64,000 bases of DNA from Algoriphagus litoralis (GCF_003259255.1 NZ_QGOL01000003.1:186001-250000); one strand, 5' to 3'; counted from the stretch's first letter, positions 8,834-17,846 are shown. Notes: generated by a model not told the origin, from the sequence alone. Translations and numbers: made by a program.

Positions 8834-10702
8834 TCATTTGGATTGGTCTTTCATCTGATCGCTGTCCCATGCATGATCATTCAGAGAGAATTTTTTGGAA
8901 AGCTCGCCTCCGAGTAGGGCTTCCTGAATTTCTATTTCTTTTTTCACTTTGGAGATGTATTCTTTTTTGTCGGCACGATAGTTTACCAGCACTTGAAGCG
9001 CCTTTTCATCGTACTCTCTGAATTGATGGGCGAGACGGTTGACAGTATACGCCCGGTAGCCCAGCTTGGTCAAAGCATCTACACCCATTCGGATGGACGT
9101 GTCGAGGTGTTCGCGGTAAATATTTTTGATGCCGAGTTCCATCAGTTCATAAGCGTCAAATCGGTTTCGGGCTCTCAGCAATACCTCCAGATTTGGGAAG
9201 TGTTCTTGGCAGATTTTCACGATTCGTTTGCTGTGTTCTGTACTATCGATGGCAGAGATCAGGATTTTGGCATCTTCTGCACCTGCTGATTCCAACAAAT
9301 CCACCCGGGTTCCATCTCCAAAGTAGACCTTGAAGCCCATTTTGCGGAGATTCTCTATTCTGTCTGGGTCGGAGTCCAGAATGGTCGATTCCACACCATT
9401 GGCACGTAGAAACCGACCCACTGTGGATCCAAAATTTCCAAATCCAAGTAAAATGACCTTGTTCTTTGTTGTTATGGGATCAGCCACAAGCTCTTTTTTA
9501 TCTTCAGCTTTGCCCAATCTGCTGAACAATACCTTCTCAAATAACAGCATCAAAACAGGACTCAGCGCCATGCTCAATGCGGTGACAGCCATCAGGAGAT
9601 CAGTAGTTTCTTTGGTAAATATCTCCAACTGAAAAGCAAAGGAATAGGTGACAAACGAAAACTCACTGACCTGAGCCAAGCCAATTGCGAAGTTTAAATT
9701 TTCTTTTGTGTTCAGCTTTTTAAAATACCCAATACCAAACAATACCAAGGCTTTAAATGCCATGACTCCCAAGGTCAAGGAAATCACCTTGATCGGATCT
9801 GCTCCAATCAGGTCAAAGTTGATCGTAGCCCCAACTGCCATGAAAAACAAGCCAAGCAACAAGCCTTTGAAGGGTTCAAGGTCAGTTTCTAAAGCATGCT
9901 TGTAGGGGGAATTTGCTAAAATAACCCCTGCCAGAAAAGTTCCCAATGCCGGACTGAGTCCAACGATTTCCATCAAAAAAGCAATTCCGGTGACAATCAA
10001 CAGTGCCGCTGCCACAAAAAGCTCCCGAAGTCTTGTTTTCACCACCAAATGCAGCAGGGGGCCAAAAGCATATCGTCCGAGCAAAATGACAACTCCAATG
10101 GCCCCAAAGATCAATAAGGTTTGGACCCAACTTGGAAAATCACTCAGGAAATTAGCATGGTCCGCTGTAGGCATGGAAGGGACAATCGCCAATAGCGGAA
10201 GAATCGCCAGAATGGGAATGACTGCGATATCTTGCATGAGAAGGACCCCAAAGGACATTTTTCCTTCCTTGCTGTCCAGTTGATTTTTTTCCTTGAGCGA
10301 TTGCAGCACGATAGCTGTGGAAGACAGCGCCATAGACAGCGCCACAGCCAAACTGACATTCCAACTGACCCCCAAGCCAATGCTTAATCCAAAAAGAACA
10401 AGCGCTGTGAGCAATACCTGCGAAAGACCGACATTGAGGATGAGGTCTTTCATTTTCCAGAGGTTTTTAGGCTCCAGCTCGAGGCCGATCAGAAAGAGCA
10501 TCATTACCACGCCAAACTCTGTCCCATGCATGATATCCTGTCCCTCACTCTCGTTGGTGATGAATTTCAACAGGTAAGGACCGATCAAAACTCCTGCAAA
10601 AAGGTAACCGAGAATGGAACTCATCCCCAGTCTCTTCGTGATCAGGACGCAGATAATAGCAGCAACGATGTAGATAATACTCTGTGCAAAAAAACTTTCC
10701 AT
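8834..10702 (-). CDS. KefB/KefC-type monovalent cation:proton antiporter (CPA2)
   Basis: A 622-residue protein. The first roughly 390 residues form 12-13 membrane segments of the CPA2 Na+/H+ exchanger fold (GYLFAGVLIGPYLL, then FLIGLELEPKNLW, then SLSPALGTFLAGVILANS). A cytosolic TrkA-N/RCK domain follows with the dinucleotide fold VILLGFGNFGSTVGRFL and acidic TILDSDPDRIE, roughly residues 410-530. Kef systems export K+ and are gated by glutathione adducts to protect against electrophiles. The KefF/KefG-like reductase gene is 3 bases upstream, as in enterobacterial kef operons. Confidence 0.9.
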   Translation of the reverse strand: MESFFAQSIIYIVAAIICVLITKRLGMSSILGYLFAGVLIGPYLLKFITNESEGQDIMHGTEFGVVMMLFLIGLELEPKNLWKMKDLILNVGLSQVLLTALVLFGLSIGLGVSWNVSLAVALSMALSSTAIVLQSLKEKNQLDSKEGKMSFGVLLMQDIAVIPILAILPLLAIVPSMPTADHANFLSDFPSWVQTLLIFGAIGVVILLGRYAFGPLLHLVVKTRLRELFVAAALLIVTGIAFLMEIVGLSPALGTFLAGVILANSPYKHALETDLEPFKGLLLGLFFMAVGATINFDLIGADPIKVISLTLGVMAFKALVLFGIGYFKKLNTKENLNFAIGLAQVSEFSFVTYSFAFQLEIFTKETTDLLMAVTALSMALSPVLMLLFEKVLFSRLGKAEDKKELVADPITTKNKVILLGFGNFGSTVGRFLRANGVESTILDSDPDRIENLRKMGFKVYFGDGTRVDLLESAGAEDAKILISAIDSTEHSKRIVKICQEHFPNLEVLLRARNRFDAYELMELGIKNIYREHLDTSIRMGVDALTKLGYRAYTVNRLAHQFREYDEKALQVLVNYRADKKEYISKVKKEIEIQEALLGGELSKKFSLNDHAWDSDQMKDQSK

Positions 10703-10705
10703 GGC

Positions 10706-11272
10706 TCAGCTTTTTTGGATGTAGGGATAAGTGATTTCCTCTGAGTCACGGAGATCCAAAATGAGGTTTCGGTAGACTCCAGCCACCCCTTGAAGTTCAG
10801 AATCAGAAATCCGATGAGTGCCACCTAGTTGGAAATACGGCAGGTAGCGCATGTTGCAGAGATAAGCTGTTTGTTCAAAAGGCCTTAAAAATTCCTCCAT
10901 GGAATATCGATTTCTTCCTTCACTGGAATAAACATCTTTGGCACCTCCAGAGGTGATGGCATTGAAGACATATTTATTCTTTAGGAAAATACCCCCCGGA
11001 CCATAAGCCCAGCCATATTCCAGCACAAGATCGATCCATTGCTTCAGCAATGGAGGGCAAGAATACCAATACAGTGGATGCTGCCAGATGATCACCTCGT
11101 GCTCAAAAAGGGCTTCCTGTTCTTCTTGGATATTGATATTGAAGTCGGGATAAAGCTCATAGAGATCCCTAATCTGGACATTTTCCAGATTTCTGATTGA
11201 ATTAATTAAGGTTTGGTTTGCATCTGAATGCTCGTATTTGGGATGGGCAAAAAGCACCAGAATTTTACGCAT
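10706..11272 (-). CDS. NAD(P)H-dependent oxidoreductase, KefF/KefG type
   Basis: A 188-residue flavodoxin-fold quinone reductase. ILVLFAHPKYEHSDANQTL is the N-terminal FMN-binding strand-loop, HEVIIWQHPLYWYSCPPLLKQWIDLVLEYGWAYGPGG is the NQO/KefF signature. Family members are ancillary subunits that bind and activate the KefB/KefC channel and also reduce quinones. The direct coupling to the antiporter gene (3-base gap) supports that role. The upstream neighbour is a small ferredoxin with a 17-base gap, so the three genes are probably one operon. Confidence 0.9.
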   Translation of the reverse strand: MRKILVLFAHPKYEHSDANQTLINSIRNLENVQIRDLYELYPDFNINIQEEQEALFEHEVIIWQHPLYWYSCPPLLKQWIDLVLEYGWAYGPGGIFLKNKYVFNAITSGGAKDVYSSEGRNRYSMEEFLRPFEQTAYLCNMRYLPYFQLGGTHRISDSELQGVAGVYRNLILDLRDSEEITYPYIQKS

Positions 11273-11289
11273 GACGATTGGCTAAAAGG

Positions 11290-11517
11290 TTATTCTTTTT
11301 CCTTGAAATAATACCCAAGTGCTCCAGAGGGACACTTTTTCACCTGATTAACCAATTCATCTGTGCTGGCGTTCCCAATTTCAATCCAAGGTTTGTTTTT
11401 TGGTTTGAATACCTGGGGAAGCCCTCTGACGCAGTTGCCTGAGTGGATGCATTTTTCGGCTTGCCAAGTGATGACTACTTCGCCGTTGTCGTATTCTTTT
11501 GTTGTGCTGTCATTCAT
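11290..11517 (-). CDS. YjdI-type (4Fe-4S) mono-cluster protein
   Basis: A 75-residue protein of the divergent single-cluster ferredoxin family (YjdI, Fer4_19). Cluster cysteines are visible in ITWQAEKCIHSGNCVRGLPQVF (Cys26 and Cys32 region) and KKCPSGALGYY near the C-terminus; the PW segment before the second motif is typical of the family. YjdI proteins often sit next to GNAT or redox genes. Here it precedes the KefF-like reductase by 17 bases, which suggests an electron-transfer or redox-sensing part of the kef operon; this is inference. Confidence 0.85.
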   Translation of the reverse strand: MNDSTTKEYDNGEVVITWQAEKCIHSGNCVRGLPQVFKPKNKPWIEIGNASTDELVNQVKKCPSGALGYYFKEKE

Positions 11518-11592
11518 GGTGGATAGGATTTTAGCTCCTCTAGTATACCAAAAACTGAGGACTAGTTCCTTTAATTTTGAGCGAAAAAGAAA

Positions 11593-11621
11593 AAACCTGC
11601 AGGATATTTCCGTGCAGGTTT
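11593..11621 (-). terminator. Rho-independent terminator of the NSS/metS operon
   Basis: A perfect 9-bp stem (aaacctgca / tgcaggttt) with an 11-base loop; on the minus strand it runs into a T-rich tail (tttttctttttc). It lies just downstream of metS. Confidence 0.75.
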
Positions 11622-11641
11622 GATTTTTTCTTTCCTGAGGT

Positions 11642-11746
11642 TTACTCTGTTTTGGGTTTTTTCAGGACGAGATAAAAGCAGTAGCAAGTGGTACCCAAAA
11701 TTAAACCTTGGGTAATCAAGGACAGAATCAAAGCTGATGTATTCAT
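11642..11746 (-). CDS. metS: MetS-family NSS transporter small subunit (34 residues)
   Basis: A very small gene encoding MNTSALILSLITQGLILG followed by TTCYCFYLVLKKPKTE. It is one membrane helix with a short basic tail. Its ATG overlaps the NSS transporter stop codon as ATGA, so it is translationally coupled. MetS subunits of this size and pattern (MNTSAIIM-type N-terminus) accompany MetP-type sodium-dependent methionine/alanine transporters in Corynebacterium and are common next to NSS genes in Bacteroidota. The terminator just downstream ends the operon, which supports it as a real gene. Confidence 0.82.
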   Translation of the reverse strand: MNTSALILSLITQGLILGTTCYCFYLVLKKPKTE

Positions 11747-13398
11747 AGAAAGGATTTTTTACGGTTAATAGTAGAATACCAAACAATGGCAGCAATAGCC
11801 AAGAAAAGAACGATCAGCTGTGTCCTGGCTAAACTGGAAAACCACATTTTTTTCTCTAGAAATTCACTGTTTTCAGGATTTGACAGGATTTGAGCTTTGA
11901 TGTCCTCATGCGTTATTTTAGAAATCAATGAACTCGAATCGAGAGAGAATAAGTGACCGTTAAGCAAAGCCGAGATGGCACCTGACCAATCATTTCCCTC
12001 AGGGGTAAATAATGCACCTATAAAAACCAGTAACAATAATACCGGAGTCACATACTTAATGATGAATTTATAGATGACCGGAATATGGATGTCAGCTCCT
12101 CTGTTTAGTTCTGACCAAGCATTATTTATCCCAAATACCCAAGCAAACAGGATAATTTCTAATAAGGCAAAGACGACCAAACTCACCGTGCCTGCCCAAT
12201 AATCGTATTCGTCGAAATAGCCATACTGGAAAAACAAGACTGTTGGAAGACCCATTGCAAGGGCAATCACTCCAAATGAAACCGCGCCTTTGACTTTGCT
12301 CCAGCCAAACTCATCCTTCATGAATCCCATCCAAGGTGTACCCATGGCGAGCGAAGAAGTGATTCCGGCAAAGAACAGAAGTCCAAACCAGCTCACCCCT
12401 GCAATGGCTCCGAAGACGGAACCCCATTGCTGAAACAAATACGGCATTGTCTGAAAAGCCATTCCAAAACCTGCATTCTCCATCACCCAGTCAAGTCCAA
12501 GAAAACCAGCAGCAATGGGAATTACGATTGCACTGCCAAGCAAAACTTCTACGAACTCATTGGTGAATCCGGCAGATAGGGAATTGAGTGCGATATCTTC
12601 GTTTTCTTTCACATAGGAAGCATAGCATTGGATCGATCCCATTCCCACAGAGAGTGTGAAGAAAATCTGCCCTGCCGCTGCTAGCCAAACTTTGGGATCT
12701 GCCAAAGAGGAATACTGTGGGGTCCATAGGAAGTTTATTCCGTCCCATGCGTTTGCATTTGGGAATTCGGCAGAAGCATAATTGGCTCCCATTGTCCATC
12801 CTTGATAGGCGAGAATAATTCCGAACAGCACCAAAAGTGGCATACCGATTTTCGCCACTTTTTCGATCCCACCAAGACCGGTGGATAGGATGTAGACGTT
12901 CACTCCCAATATCAGGACATAAATAAACACTGGAAGAAATTGAATGCCCAAATCAGACCCTGTGAGGTTCACATACTGTTCAAAAAACAAACTTACTTCC
13001 TCTTTGCTCATCCCAGTGAAAGTCCCAAAAATGGTATGGAACACATAAATGAAGGTCCAGGATTCGATGTAAGTATAGTAGGCGACTACCGCTATGTTGG
13101 TGAAAATCCCAAAAACGCCCACATATTTCCAGATGGACTTTTTGCCCATCGAATCCAGGATGTAAGGAGTACTGTGGTTCCCCATTTTTCCTCCAAACCT
13201 ACCAATCGACCACTCAGTGAATAGCAGAGGAATACCCATCAGCAAAAAGCAGATGAGGTAGGGAATGATGAAGGCACCTCCTCCATTTTGTACGGCCTGA
13301 ACGGGAAATCGCAGGAAATTTCCCAAACCGACGGCATTGCCTGCCATGGCCAAAATCAGTCCGACTCGCGAACCCCAAGATTCATTTTTTGCAGTCAT
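11743..13398 (-). CDS. Sodium-dependent amino-acid transporter, NSS (SLC6) family
   Basis: A 551-residue transporter with about 12 membrane helices. The N-terminus has the NSS signature WGSRVGLILAMAGNAVGLGNFLRFPVQAVQNGGGAFIIPY, with the unwound TM1 sodium/substrate site and the TM2 NGGGAF motif. TM6 (SVGMGSIQCYASY) and the TM8 region (LLFFAGITSSLAMG) are also typical. With MetS downstream it resembles MetP-type methionine/alanine uptake systems; substrate is not proven. A single-gene-plus-MetS operon ends at the terminator near base 11600. Confidence 0.92.
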   Translation of the reverse strand: MTAKNESWGSRVGLILAMAGNAVGLGNFLRFPVQAVQNGGGAFIIPYLICFLLMGIPLLFTEWSIGRFGGKMGNHSTPYILDSMGKKSIWKYVGVFGIFTNIAVVAYYTYIESWTFIYVFHTIFGTFTGMSKEEVSLFFEQYVNLTGSDLGIQFLPVFIYVLILGVNVYILSTGLGGIEKVAKIGMPLLVLFGIILAYQGWTMGANYASAEFPNANAWDGINFLWTPQYSSLADPKVWLAAAGQIFFTLSVGMGSIQCYASYVKENEDIALNSLSAGFTNEFVEVLLGSAIVIPIAAGFLGLDWVMENAGFGMAFQTMPYLFQQWGSVFGAIAGVSWFGLLFFAGITSSLAMGTPWMGFMKDEFGWSKVKGAVSFGVIALAMGLPTVLFFQYGYFDEYDYWAGTVSLVVFALLEIILFAWVFGINNAWSELNRGADIHIPVIYKFIIKYVTPVLLLLVFIGALFTPEGNDWSGAISALLNGHLFSLDSSSLISKITHEDIKAQILSNPENSEFLEKKMWFSSLARTQLIVLFLAIAAIVWYSTINRKKSFL

Positions 13399-13418
13399 AA
13401 ATTTGTGATGGAAAAAAA

Positions 13419-13446
13419 AAGAGCTCCTACCGAATAGGGAGCTCTT
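13419..13446 (-). terminator. Terminator downstream of the 13.5-13.9 kb gene
   Basis: A 9-bp perfect stem (aagagctcc / ggagctctt) with a 10-base loop, followed on the minus strand by nine or more T residues. Confidence 0.8.
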
Positions 13447-13451
13447 AATTA

Positions 13452-13946
13452 TTATTTAGTTAATTCTGAATTGATCAATTTACTCCAGTTGGAGGCCAAA
13501 ACTGTTTCTCCAAGCAGATCCGAATAATCCTCGGCCGAGTAGATTGGCAGTTGAAGGGCTGCTTTGCTTGGATTTTTGAATTGAATTTTCAAAGCCAAAT
13601 TTTCCAGGGTTTTAAATGACTTTGTTCCATTGGTTCCTTCTTGGAAATCTTCTAAAACCTCCACTCTGCTGACTTCAGGTAATGAAATCGCGAGCTTTTC
13701 TTCCTTTTCCCCAAAGTTGCAATAGACTAATGTTTTGTTTGGCTGATCTATACCAAGGATAAATCTATTTCGCCAATCCTCACGCAGGGTAGGCTTAAGG
13801 TTTCGCTCTGAAATGAAGTGGTTATATTTTGCGGAGAGCTCCTTTCGGGTCCTTCTGATTTTGAGTGAATAATAGAAGAATATAGCGAATACAGCCGCCA
13901 TCAATACGCTTGTCACTACAAGCGTAGGAATATCAATATCAAACAT
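13452..13946 (-). CDS. Unknown membrane-anchored protein
   Basis: I do not recognise this 164-residue protein. It has one N-terminal membrane helix (about residues 8-28, IPTLVVTSVLMAAVFAIFFYY) followed by basic residues, so the rest faces the cytoplasm. The remaining 130 residues look like a beta-rich domain (GIDQPNKTLVYCNF, AISLPEVSRVEVLED, LALKIQF), a pattern seen in PH-like membrane-associated domains, but this is only suggestive. It has its own terminator immediately downstream and lies between the GH32 region and the NSS transporter. Confidence 0.75.
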   Translation of the reverse strand: MFDIDIPTLVVTSVLMAAVFAIFFYYSLKIRRTRKELSAKYNHFISERNLKPTLREDWRNRFILGIDQPNKTLVYCNFGEKEEKLAISLPEVSRVEVLEDFQEGTNGTKSFKTLENLALKIQFKNPSKAALQLPIYSAEDYSDLLGETVLASNWSKLINSELTK

Positions 13947-14011
13947 GATAATGGGTAGATTAAATTAAGAAATGTGTTTTTATGCCATGAGGCTTGGAAT
14001 CAAAACACCAT

Positions 14012-14356
14012 CTACCAAGTATGAAAGAAATAGAAAAAGGTAATTAGTACATCAAAAAGTGGCCTGGACTTTTTGAAAAAAGCAGGCGAGAGGTACTGCG
14101 AATGGGAAGTCAGCCATTCGATTTTTTCAATGGAATTGATAAAACCAGAAAGGCCTATATCCGCTTTGAATCCTGGGACTTCGGGATTTTCTGCTGAATT
14201 GCGAAATGCAAATGTAATAGCAGGTAATTCACTCAGGACAGACTGATTGCCCGTATGATCTTTTACCGATTTTGCGGTAGGAGGAAATGAAAAAGCTATC
14301 GCCAAGCTTAGCAGCCAAAAGCAGCTCAAGAGTAAGGCGATTTTCTGTTTTTTCAT
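14012..14356 (-). CDS. Small exported protein of unknown function
   Basis: A 114-residue protein with a signal peptide (MKKQKIALLLSCFWLLSLAIAFSFPP). The rest has no recognised domain; it is low in cysteine and ends in an aromatic, hydrophobic stretch (LITFFYFFHTW) that might be a second membrane segment. An upstream TTG would put the start almost at the transcription start, so the ATG was chosen. A strong promoter match precedes it, which supports expression as a single gene. Confidence 0.6.
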   Translation of the reverse strand: MKKQKIALLLSCFWLLSLAIAFSFPPTAKSVKDHTGNQSVLSELPAITFAFRNSAENPEVPGFKADIGLSGFINSIEKIEWLTSHSQYLSPAFFKKSRPLFDVLITFFYFFHTW

Positions 14357-14379
14357 CTTTTTATACTCCAATCAGTCGA

Positions 14380-14412
14380 CAAATGTAATCGATATTCTGC
14401 TGATAAATCAAA
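14380..14412 (-). promoter_or_regulatory. Bacteroidota-type promoter of the small exported protein
   Basis: On the minus strand, TTTG (14409-14412) is followed after 21 bases by TACATTTG (14380-14387), a perfect TAnnTTTG. The spacing is the same as at the tetR promoter. Transcription should start near base 14373. Confidence 0.6.
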
Positions 14413-14426
14413 GAGATAGTCAGCAA

Positions 14427-15923
14427 TTATTTCAAGTCAAAAACCAAGGCTTCGTCGATACCATTGGTCAATTTTACCGTCTTCCAAGGAGCGCTTGGAA
14501 AGAGCAAAGAAGTCATCACCAATTCGCCATCATTTACAAAAAGCTCCACCGAACTCGCATCCAGAAAGATCCTCAATGTTTCAGCTTTCCAACTCATCGG
14601 TGCGGAATGCATGGCTGCAAAATCTGGGTGAAAAGTGTTTTTTCCAGCATAGGTTCGATCTATGGATACTAAGCCCATCTCCTTTGAGATCGTAACTTTT
14701 TCTCCGACTTCATTGGATAGTACCAGCGAAAAAGCATCCGATCCGTCCAATTCCATCTGAATTTCTACTGACTGAGAAGGGAGATTGCTTACCTGATTGA
14801 CCTCGATAGGATCAATACGGAGTTTCTCGAGTTCTTTGGCAGGGGAGGACTTGAGGAGCAAGACGCCATTCACCTCGATCAGGCTCAGCTCCCGGACTAG
14901 TGTCATTGCCGATCTCCAAGTGTCGGTAGGAACAACCTGCGCATACAGCCAATTGCTCATCCAACCTATAAAAAGTGTCCTATTGTCATCTTCTTCAAGA
15001 TTGGACCAAGTCACACCTGCGTAATTGTCCGGACCATAGTCCAGCCATCGGATCATCGTGTCGTCTGGGGTAAATGTTCCGTTTTCAAAGTTTCCGATGA
15101 AATATTGGGTAGCTGATCCTTTTTGTGGGCCACCTGGATTGATACTTACAAGTAAGACCCACTTTTGCTCCCCGCTAGGAGCTGTAAATGGTAGAAGGTC
15201 CGGACATTCCCAGACACCACCATGGGCACCGATCCCTTGTCCAAATTCTCCGCTAAATTTCCAGGTTTTTAAGTCTGTAGATTCAAAAAACTGGATTCTA
15301 TCTTGCGCTGCGAGGGTCATATTCCAAGCTTTGCTGCCATCAGCTTTTAGAATTTCCATGACTTTTGGATCCCGGAAGTCCCGCACTCCCTGGTTGGGCA
15401 AGACAGGATTTCCTTTATATTTTGTCCAGGTTCGGCCTTTATCAGTGGAGTAAGCGATTCCTTGACTTTGATAATCTGTCTTGCCTGATTGTTCTCCTGC
15501 CATATTGTGGTAGGTGAAGATAGCCACGATAGGAGGAATGTCTTCTGTTCCGAGTCCTGAGGTGTTTTCCCGGTCAAATACTGCGCTGCCTGAAAAAATA
15601 TACCCCAAGCTGTCAGGGTAAATGGCGATCGGCAATTCCTCCCAGTGAACCAAATCGGTAGAAACTGCATGTCCCCAATGCATTGGCCCCCAAACGGTAG
15701 AATCTGGAATATGCTGAAAAAACAGGTGGTATTCCCCATCTAGAAAAAACATTCCGTTGGGATCATTCATCCAGCCCTTTTTTGGTGTGAAATGATACTC
15801 AGGCCGGAAAGGCTCTGATTCCGAAGCAGTGAACGAGACCTCGGGACGTGTACTACAGGAAATAAGGATCGGTAGAAATAGTGCCCAAAGGCTTTTGGTG
15901 AATATTTTGGCAAATTTTTTCAT
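14427..15923 (-). CDS. Glycoside hydrolase family 32 lipoprotein (levanase/fructanase type)
   Basis: A 498-residue protein with a lipoprotein signal (Cys23 in LISCSTRP), so it is probably surface- or periplasm-anchored. The GH32 five-bladed propeller shows the nucleophile Asp54 in WMNDPNG, the RDP transition-state motif (184-186) and the acid/base Glu239 in WECPDL. The C-terminal beta-sandwich of the family covers roughly residues 360-498 (LRIFLDASSVELFVNDGE is typical). It hydrolyses fructans or sucrose. No PTS, fructokinase or SusCD genes are adjacent. Confidence 0.95.
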   Translation of the reverse strand: MKKFAKIFTKSLWALFLPILISCSTRPEVSFTASESEPFRPEYHFTPKKGWMNDPNGMFFLDGEYHLFFQHIPDSTVWGPMHWGHAVSTDLVHWEELPIAIYPDSLGYIFSGSAVFDRENTSGLGTEDIPPIVAIFTYHNMAGEQSGKTDYQSQGIAYSTDKGRTWTKYKGNPVLPNQGVRDFRDPKVMEILKADGSKAWNMTLAAQDRIQFFESTDLKTWKFSGEFGQGIGAHGGVWECPDLLPFTAPSGEQKWVLLVSINPGGPQKGSATQYFIGNFENGTFTPDDTMIRWLDYGPDNYAGVTWSNLEEDDNRTLFIGWMSNWLYAQVVPTDTWRSAMTLVRELSLIEVNGVLLLKSSPAKELEKLRIDPIEVNQVSNLPSQSVEIQMELDGSDAFSLVLSNEVGEKVTISKEMGLVSIDRTYAGKNTFHPDFAAMHSAPMSWKAETLRIFLDASSVELFVNDGELVMTSLLFPSAPWKTVKLTNGIDEALVFDLK

Positions 15924-15989
15924 TTGTTATCAAATAATACAGCCTTGGGACTGTTCTACAAATTAGTGTCAATTTTAACTTATAAGTCT

Positions 15990-15997
15990 TAGTTTTG
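15990..15997 (+). promoter_or_regulatory. Candidate -7 element for rfbA
   Basis: TAGTTTTG is a perfect TAnnTTTG match 31 bases before the rfbA start codon. I see no TTTG or TTG at the expected -33 distance, so only the -7 half is supported. Confidence 0.4.
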
Positions 15998-16027
15998 TCT
16001 GACCTTTTTTTGAGAAAAGTAAAATAT

Positions 16028-16888
16028 ATGAAAGGAATCATCTTAGCCGGGGGATCCGGCACACGGCTATACCCTTTGACCATAGCAGTCAGCAAGCAAC
16101 TCATGCCTGTCTATGACAAGCCCATGATCTATTATCCATTGTCAGTATTGATGATGGCGGGCATTCGTGAGGTGCTGATCATCACTACTCCAGATGACTC
16201 TGCCTCATTCCAAAAGTTGCTTGGTGATGGATCTCAGGTAGGATGCCGCTTTGAATATGCCATTCAGCCGAGTCCTGATGGTCTAGCACAGGCGTTCATC
16301 ATTGGTGAGAAGTTTATTGGAGAAGATAAAGTTGCCCTGGTATTGGGTGACAATATTTTTTACGGATCTGGACTTCACCGAACGCTACAGGAAAACACCA
16401 ATCCAGACGGAGGGGTTGTATTTGCCTATCACGTCAATGATCCAGAGCGGTATGGCGTAGTGGAATTTGATGAAAACCAGAAGGCAATATCCATCGAGGA
16501 AAAGCCAGCAAAGCCCAAATCGAATTATGCTGTTCCGGGACTTTATTTTTATGACAATGAGGTAGTGGAAATCGCCAAAAACATCAAGCCGAGCCCACGT
16601 GGCGAATTGGAAATCACCGATATCAATAATGAATATCTCAAGCGGGGAAAACTACAGGTGGCTATTTTGAATCGTGGTACAGCTTGGTTGGATACTGGAA
16701 CACACCAGTCACTTTTGCAGGCCGCTCAGTTTGTAGAAGTCATTGAAGAGCGGCAAGGCTTGAAAATTGGCTGTATAGAGGAAATTGCCTACCGAAACGG
16801 ATTTATTGGAAAAGGAGAACTACTCAAAGCTGCAGACAAACTAGGCAAAAGTGGCTATGGGGGATATTTGAGGAAATTGGTACAATAA
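16028..16888 (+). CDS. rfbA: Glucose-1-phosphate thymidylyltransferase
   Basis: A 286-residue nucleotidyltransferase. [18 protein letters not shown] is the nucleotide-binding signature (GGSGTRL), followed by [17 protein letters not shown]; the mid part has [12 protein letters not shown] and later the catalytic-site region [34 protein letters not shown]. It makes dTDP-glucose from glucose-1-phosphate and dTTP, the first step toward dTDP-L-rhamnose. The ATG at MKGII was chosen because a longer start would add 11 residues the family lacks. rfbB, rfbC and rfbD are not in the window. Confidence 0.96.
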   Translation: MKGIILAGGSGTRLYPLTIAVSKQLMPVYDKPMIYYPLSVLMMAGIREVLIITTPDDSASFQKLLGDGSQVGCRFEYAIQPSPDGLAQAFIIGEKFIGEDKVALVLGDNIFYGSGLHRTLQENTNPDGGVVFAYHVNDPERYGVVEFDENQKAISIEEKPAKPKSNYAVPGLYFYDNEVVEIAKNIKPSPRGELEITDINNEYLKRGKLQVAILNRGTAWLDTGTHQSLLQAAQFVEVIEERQGLKIGCIEEIAYRNGFIGKGELLKAADKLGKSGYGGYLRKLVQ

Positions 16889-16895
16889 AAAATCG

Positions 16896-16939
16896 TAAAA
16901 GCGTATTTCTCAATTTGGTCAAAGGGAAATACGCTTTTA
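16896..16939. terminator. Bidirectional terminator between rfbA and corA
   Basis: A perfect 14-bp stem (taaaagcgtatttc and its complement) with a 16-base loop, followed by T-runs on both strands. It ends rfbA and also faces the end of corA. Confidence 0.85.
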
Positions 16940-16964
16940 TTTTTTGACCAAAAATTGGATTGGA

Positions 16965-17846
16965 TTACATTATTTTTCTCCGCTTGAACCAAATGTAAAT
17001 CATCACTGATATGCCAATCATCATGGCCCAGGTGAAATAATAGCCATTAGACCATTGCAGCTCGGGCATGTGCTCGAAATTCATTCCATAGACTCCTACA
17101 ATGAAAGTCAGCGGGAGGAAAAATGCCGAAAAAACCGTCAATAGCTTCATGACCTCGTTGCTTTTTTGAGAGGTGAGGTTGAGATGAGTGTTTAGAATGG
17201 AAGTGGCATCTTCGGTTACTTCGTCAAAGTGAAGGATAAGATTGACACATGTTTCTTTCAGATCCTGAAGGGCCGAATCATGGATCTCTTTCACTTGAAT
17301 CTGATTCAATACATTCAGTGTCAGTTGGAGGATTTTTTTACTGATTCGGGATTTGGCTTTCTGAAAGTAAAGTGCCTGAATGGAGATTTTTCCGGTTTTA
17401 TTTAAGAAAATTTCTTTTTCATACTCGTCCATTTTGTCACTCAACCAATCCAAAGGTGCCTGATAGGTAGACAACATTTGCTGTAGAATCTTAAGCATCA
17501 AGTCTTCCGGATCATCAAATTCTTCCTTGAACAGGTCTTCTAAAAAGCCGAATGGTTTCTGGTGGATGGTAATCAATCGATCCGCACTGAGAACGAAGGC
17601 GATTTTATTAGTCAGCTTGGTAACTTCCGCATAGTTGTGGCTGGGCTCAGTCGAATAAGCCCGAATAATCACAAACGTGGTACCATCCTGCTTTTCGATT
17701 TTGGGTAGGTGACCATGCTGTAGCGAATCCTCTAAAAGCTTGATTTGAATGTGCTCGGGTTCTGTCAGATCGACCAGATCTTTTTTCTTTGGTTTCTCTA
17801 GATCTAGCCATTCAAAGGATTCAAATTTTTTGGAGGTTTGGCTCAT
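16965..17846 (-). CDS. corA: CorA-family divalent cation transporter
   Basis: A 293-residue protein. The long N-terminal cytosolic part carries the beta-sheet and coiled helices of the CorA funnel; two membrane helices lie at the C-terminus (about 236-253 and 268-285). The pore signature YGMNFEHMPE is present with GMN at residues 254-256, followed by the extracellular loop and a basic tail (KRRKIM). CorA proteins carry Mg2+, Co2+ or Zn2+. Its 97-base gap to the upstream kinase-like gene does not show a strong promoter, so it may be read in part with that unit. Confidence 0.94.
   Translation of the reverse strand: MSQTSKKFESFEWLDLEKPKKKDLVDLTEPEHIQIKLLEDSLQHGHLPKIEKQDGTTFVIIRAYSTEPSHNYAEVTKLTNKIAFVLSADRLITIHQKPFGFLEDLFKEEFDDPEDLMLKILQQMLSTYQAPLDWLSDKMDEYEKEIFLNKTGKISIQALYFQKAKSRISKKILQLTLNVLNQIQVKEIHDSALQDLKETCVNLILHFDEVTEDATSILNTHLNLTSQKSNEVMKLLTVFSAFFLPLTFIVGVYGMNFEHMPELQWSNGYYFTWAMMIGISVMIYIWFKRRKIM

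Noticed and set aside
11571..11795. A 74-residue minus-strand frame over metS
   Set aside because: It crosses the terminator and both the NSS end and metS in another frame; metS fits better.
2..15923. GH2 and GH32 genes as one polysaccharide utilization locus
   Set aside because: They are 13 kb apart with unrelated genes between and no SusC/SusD pair.
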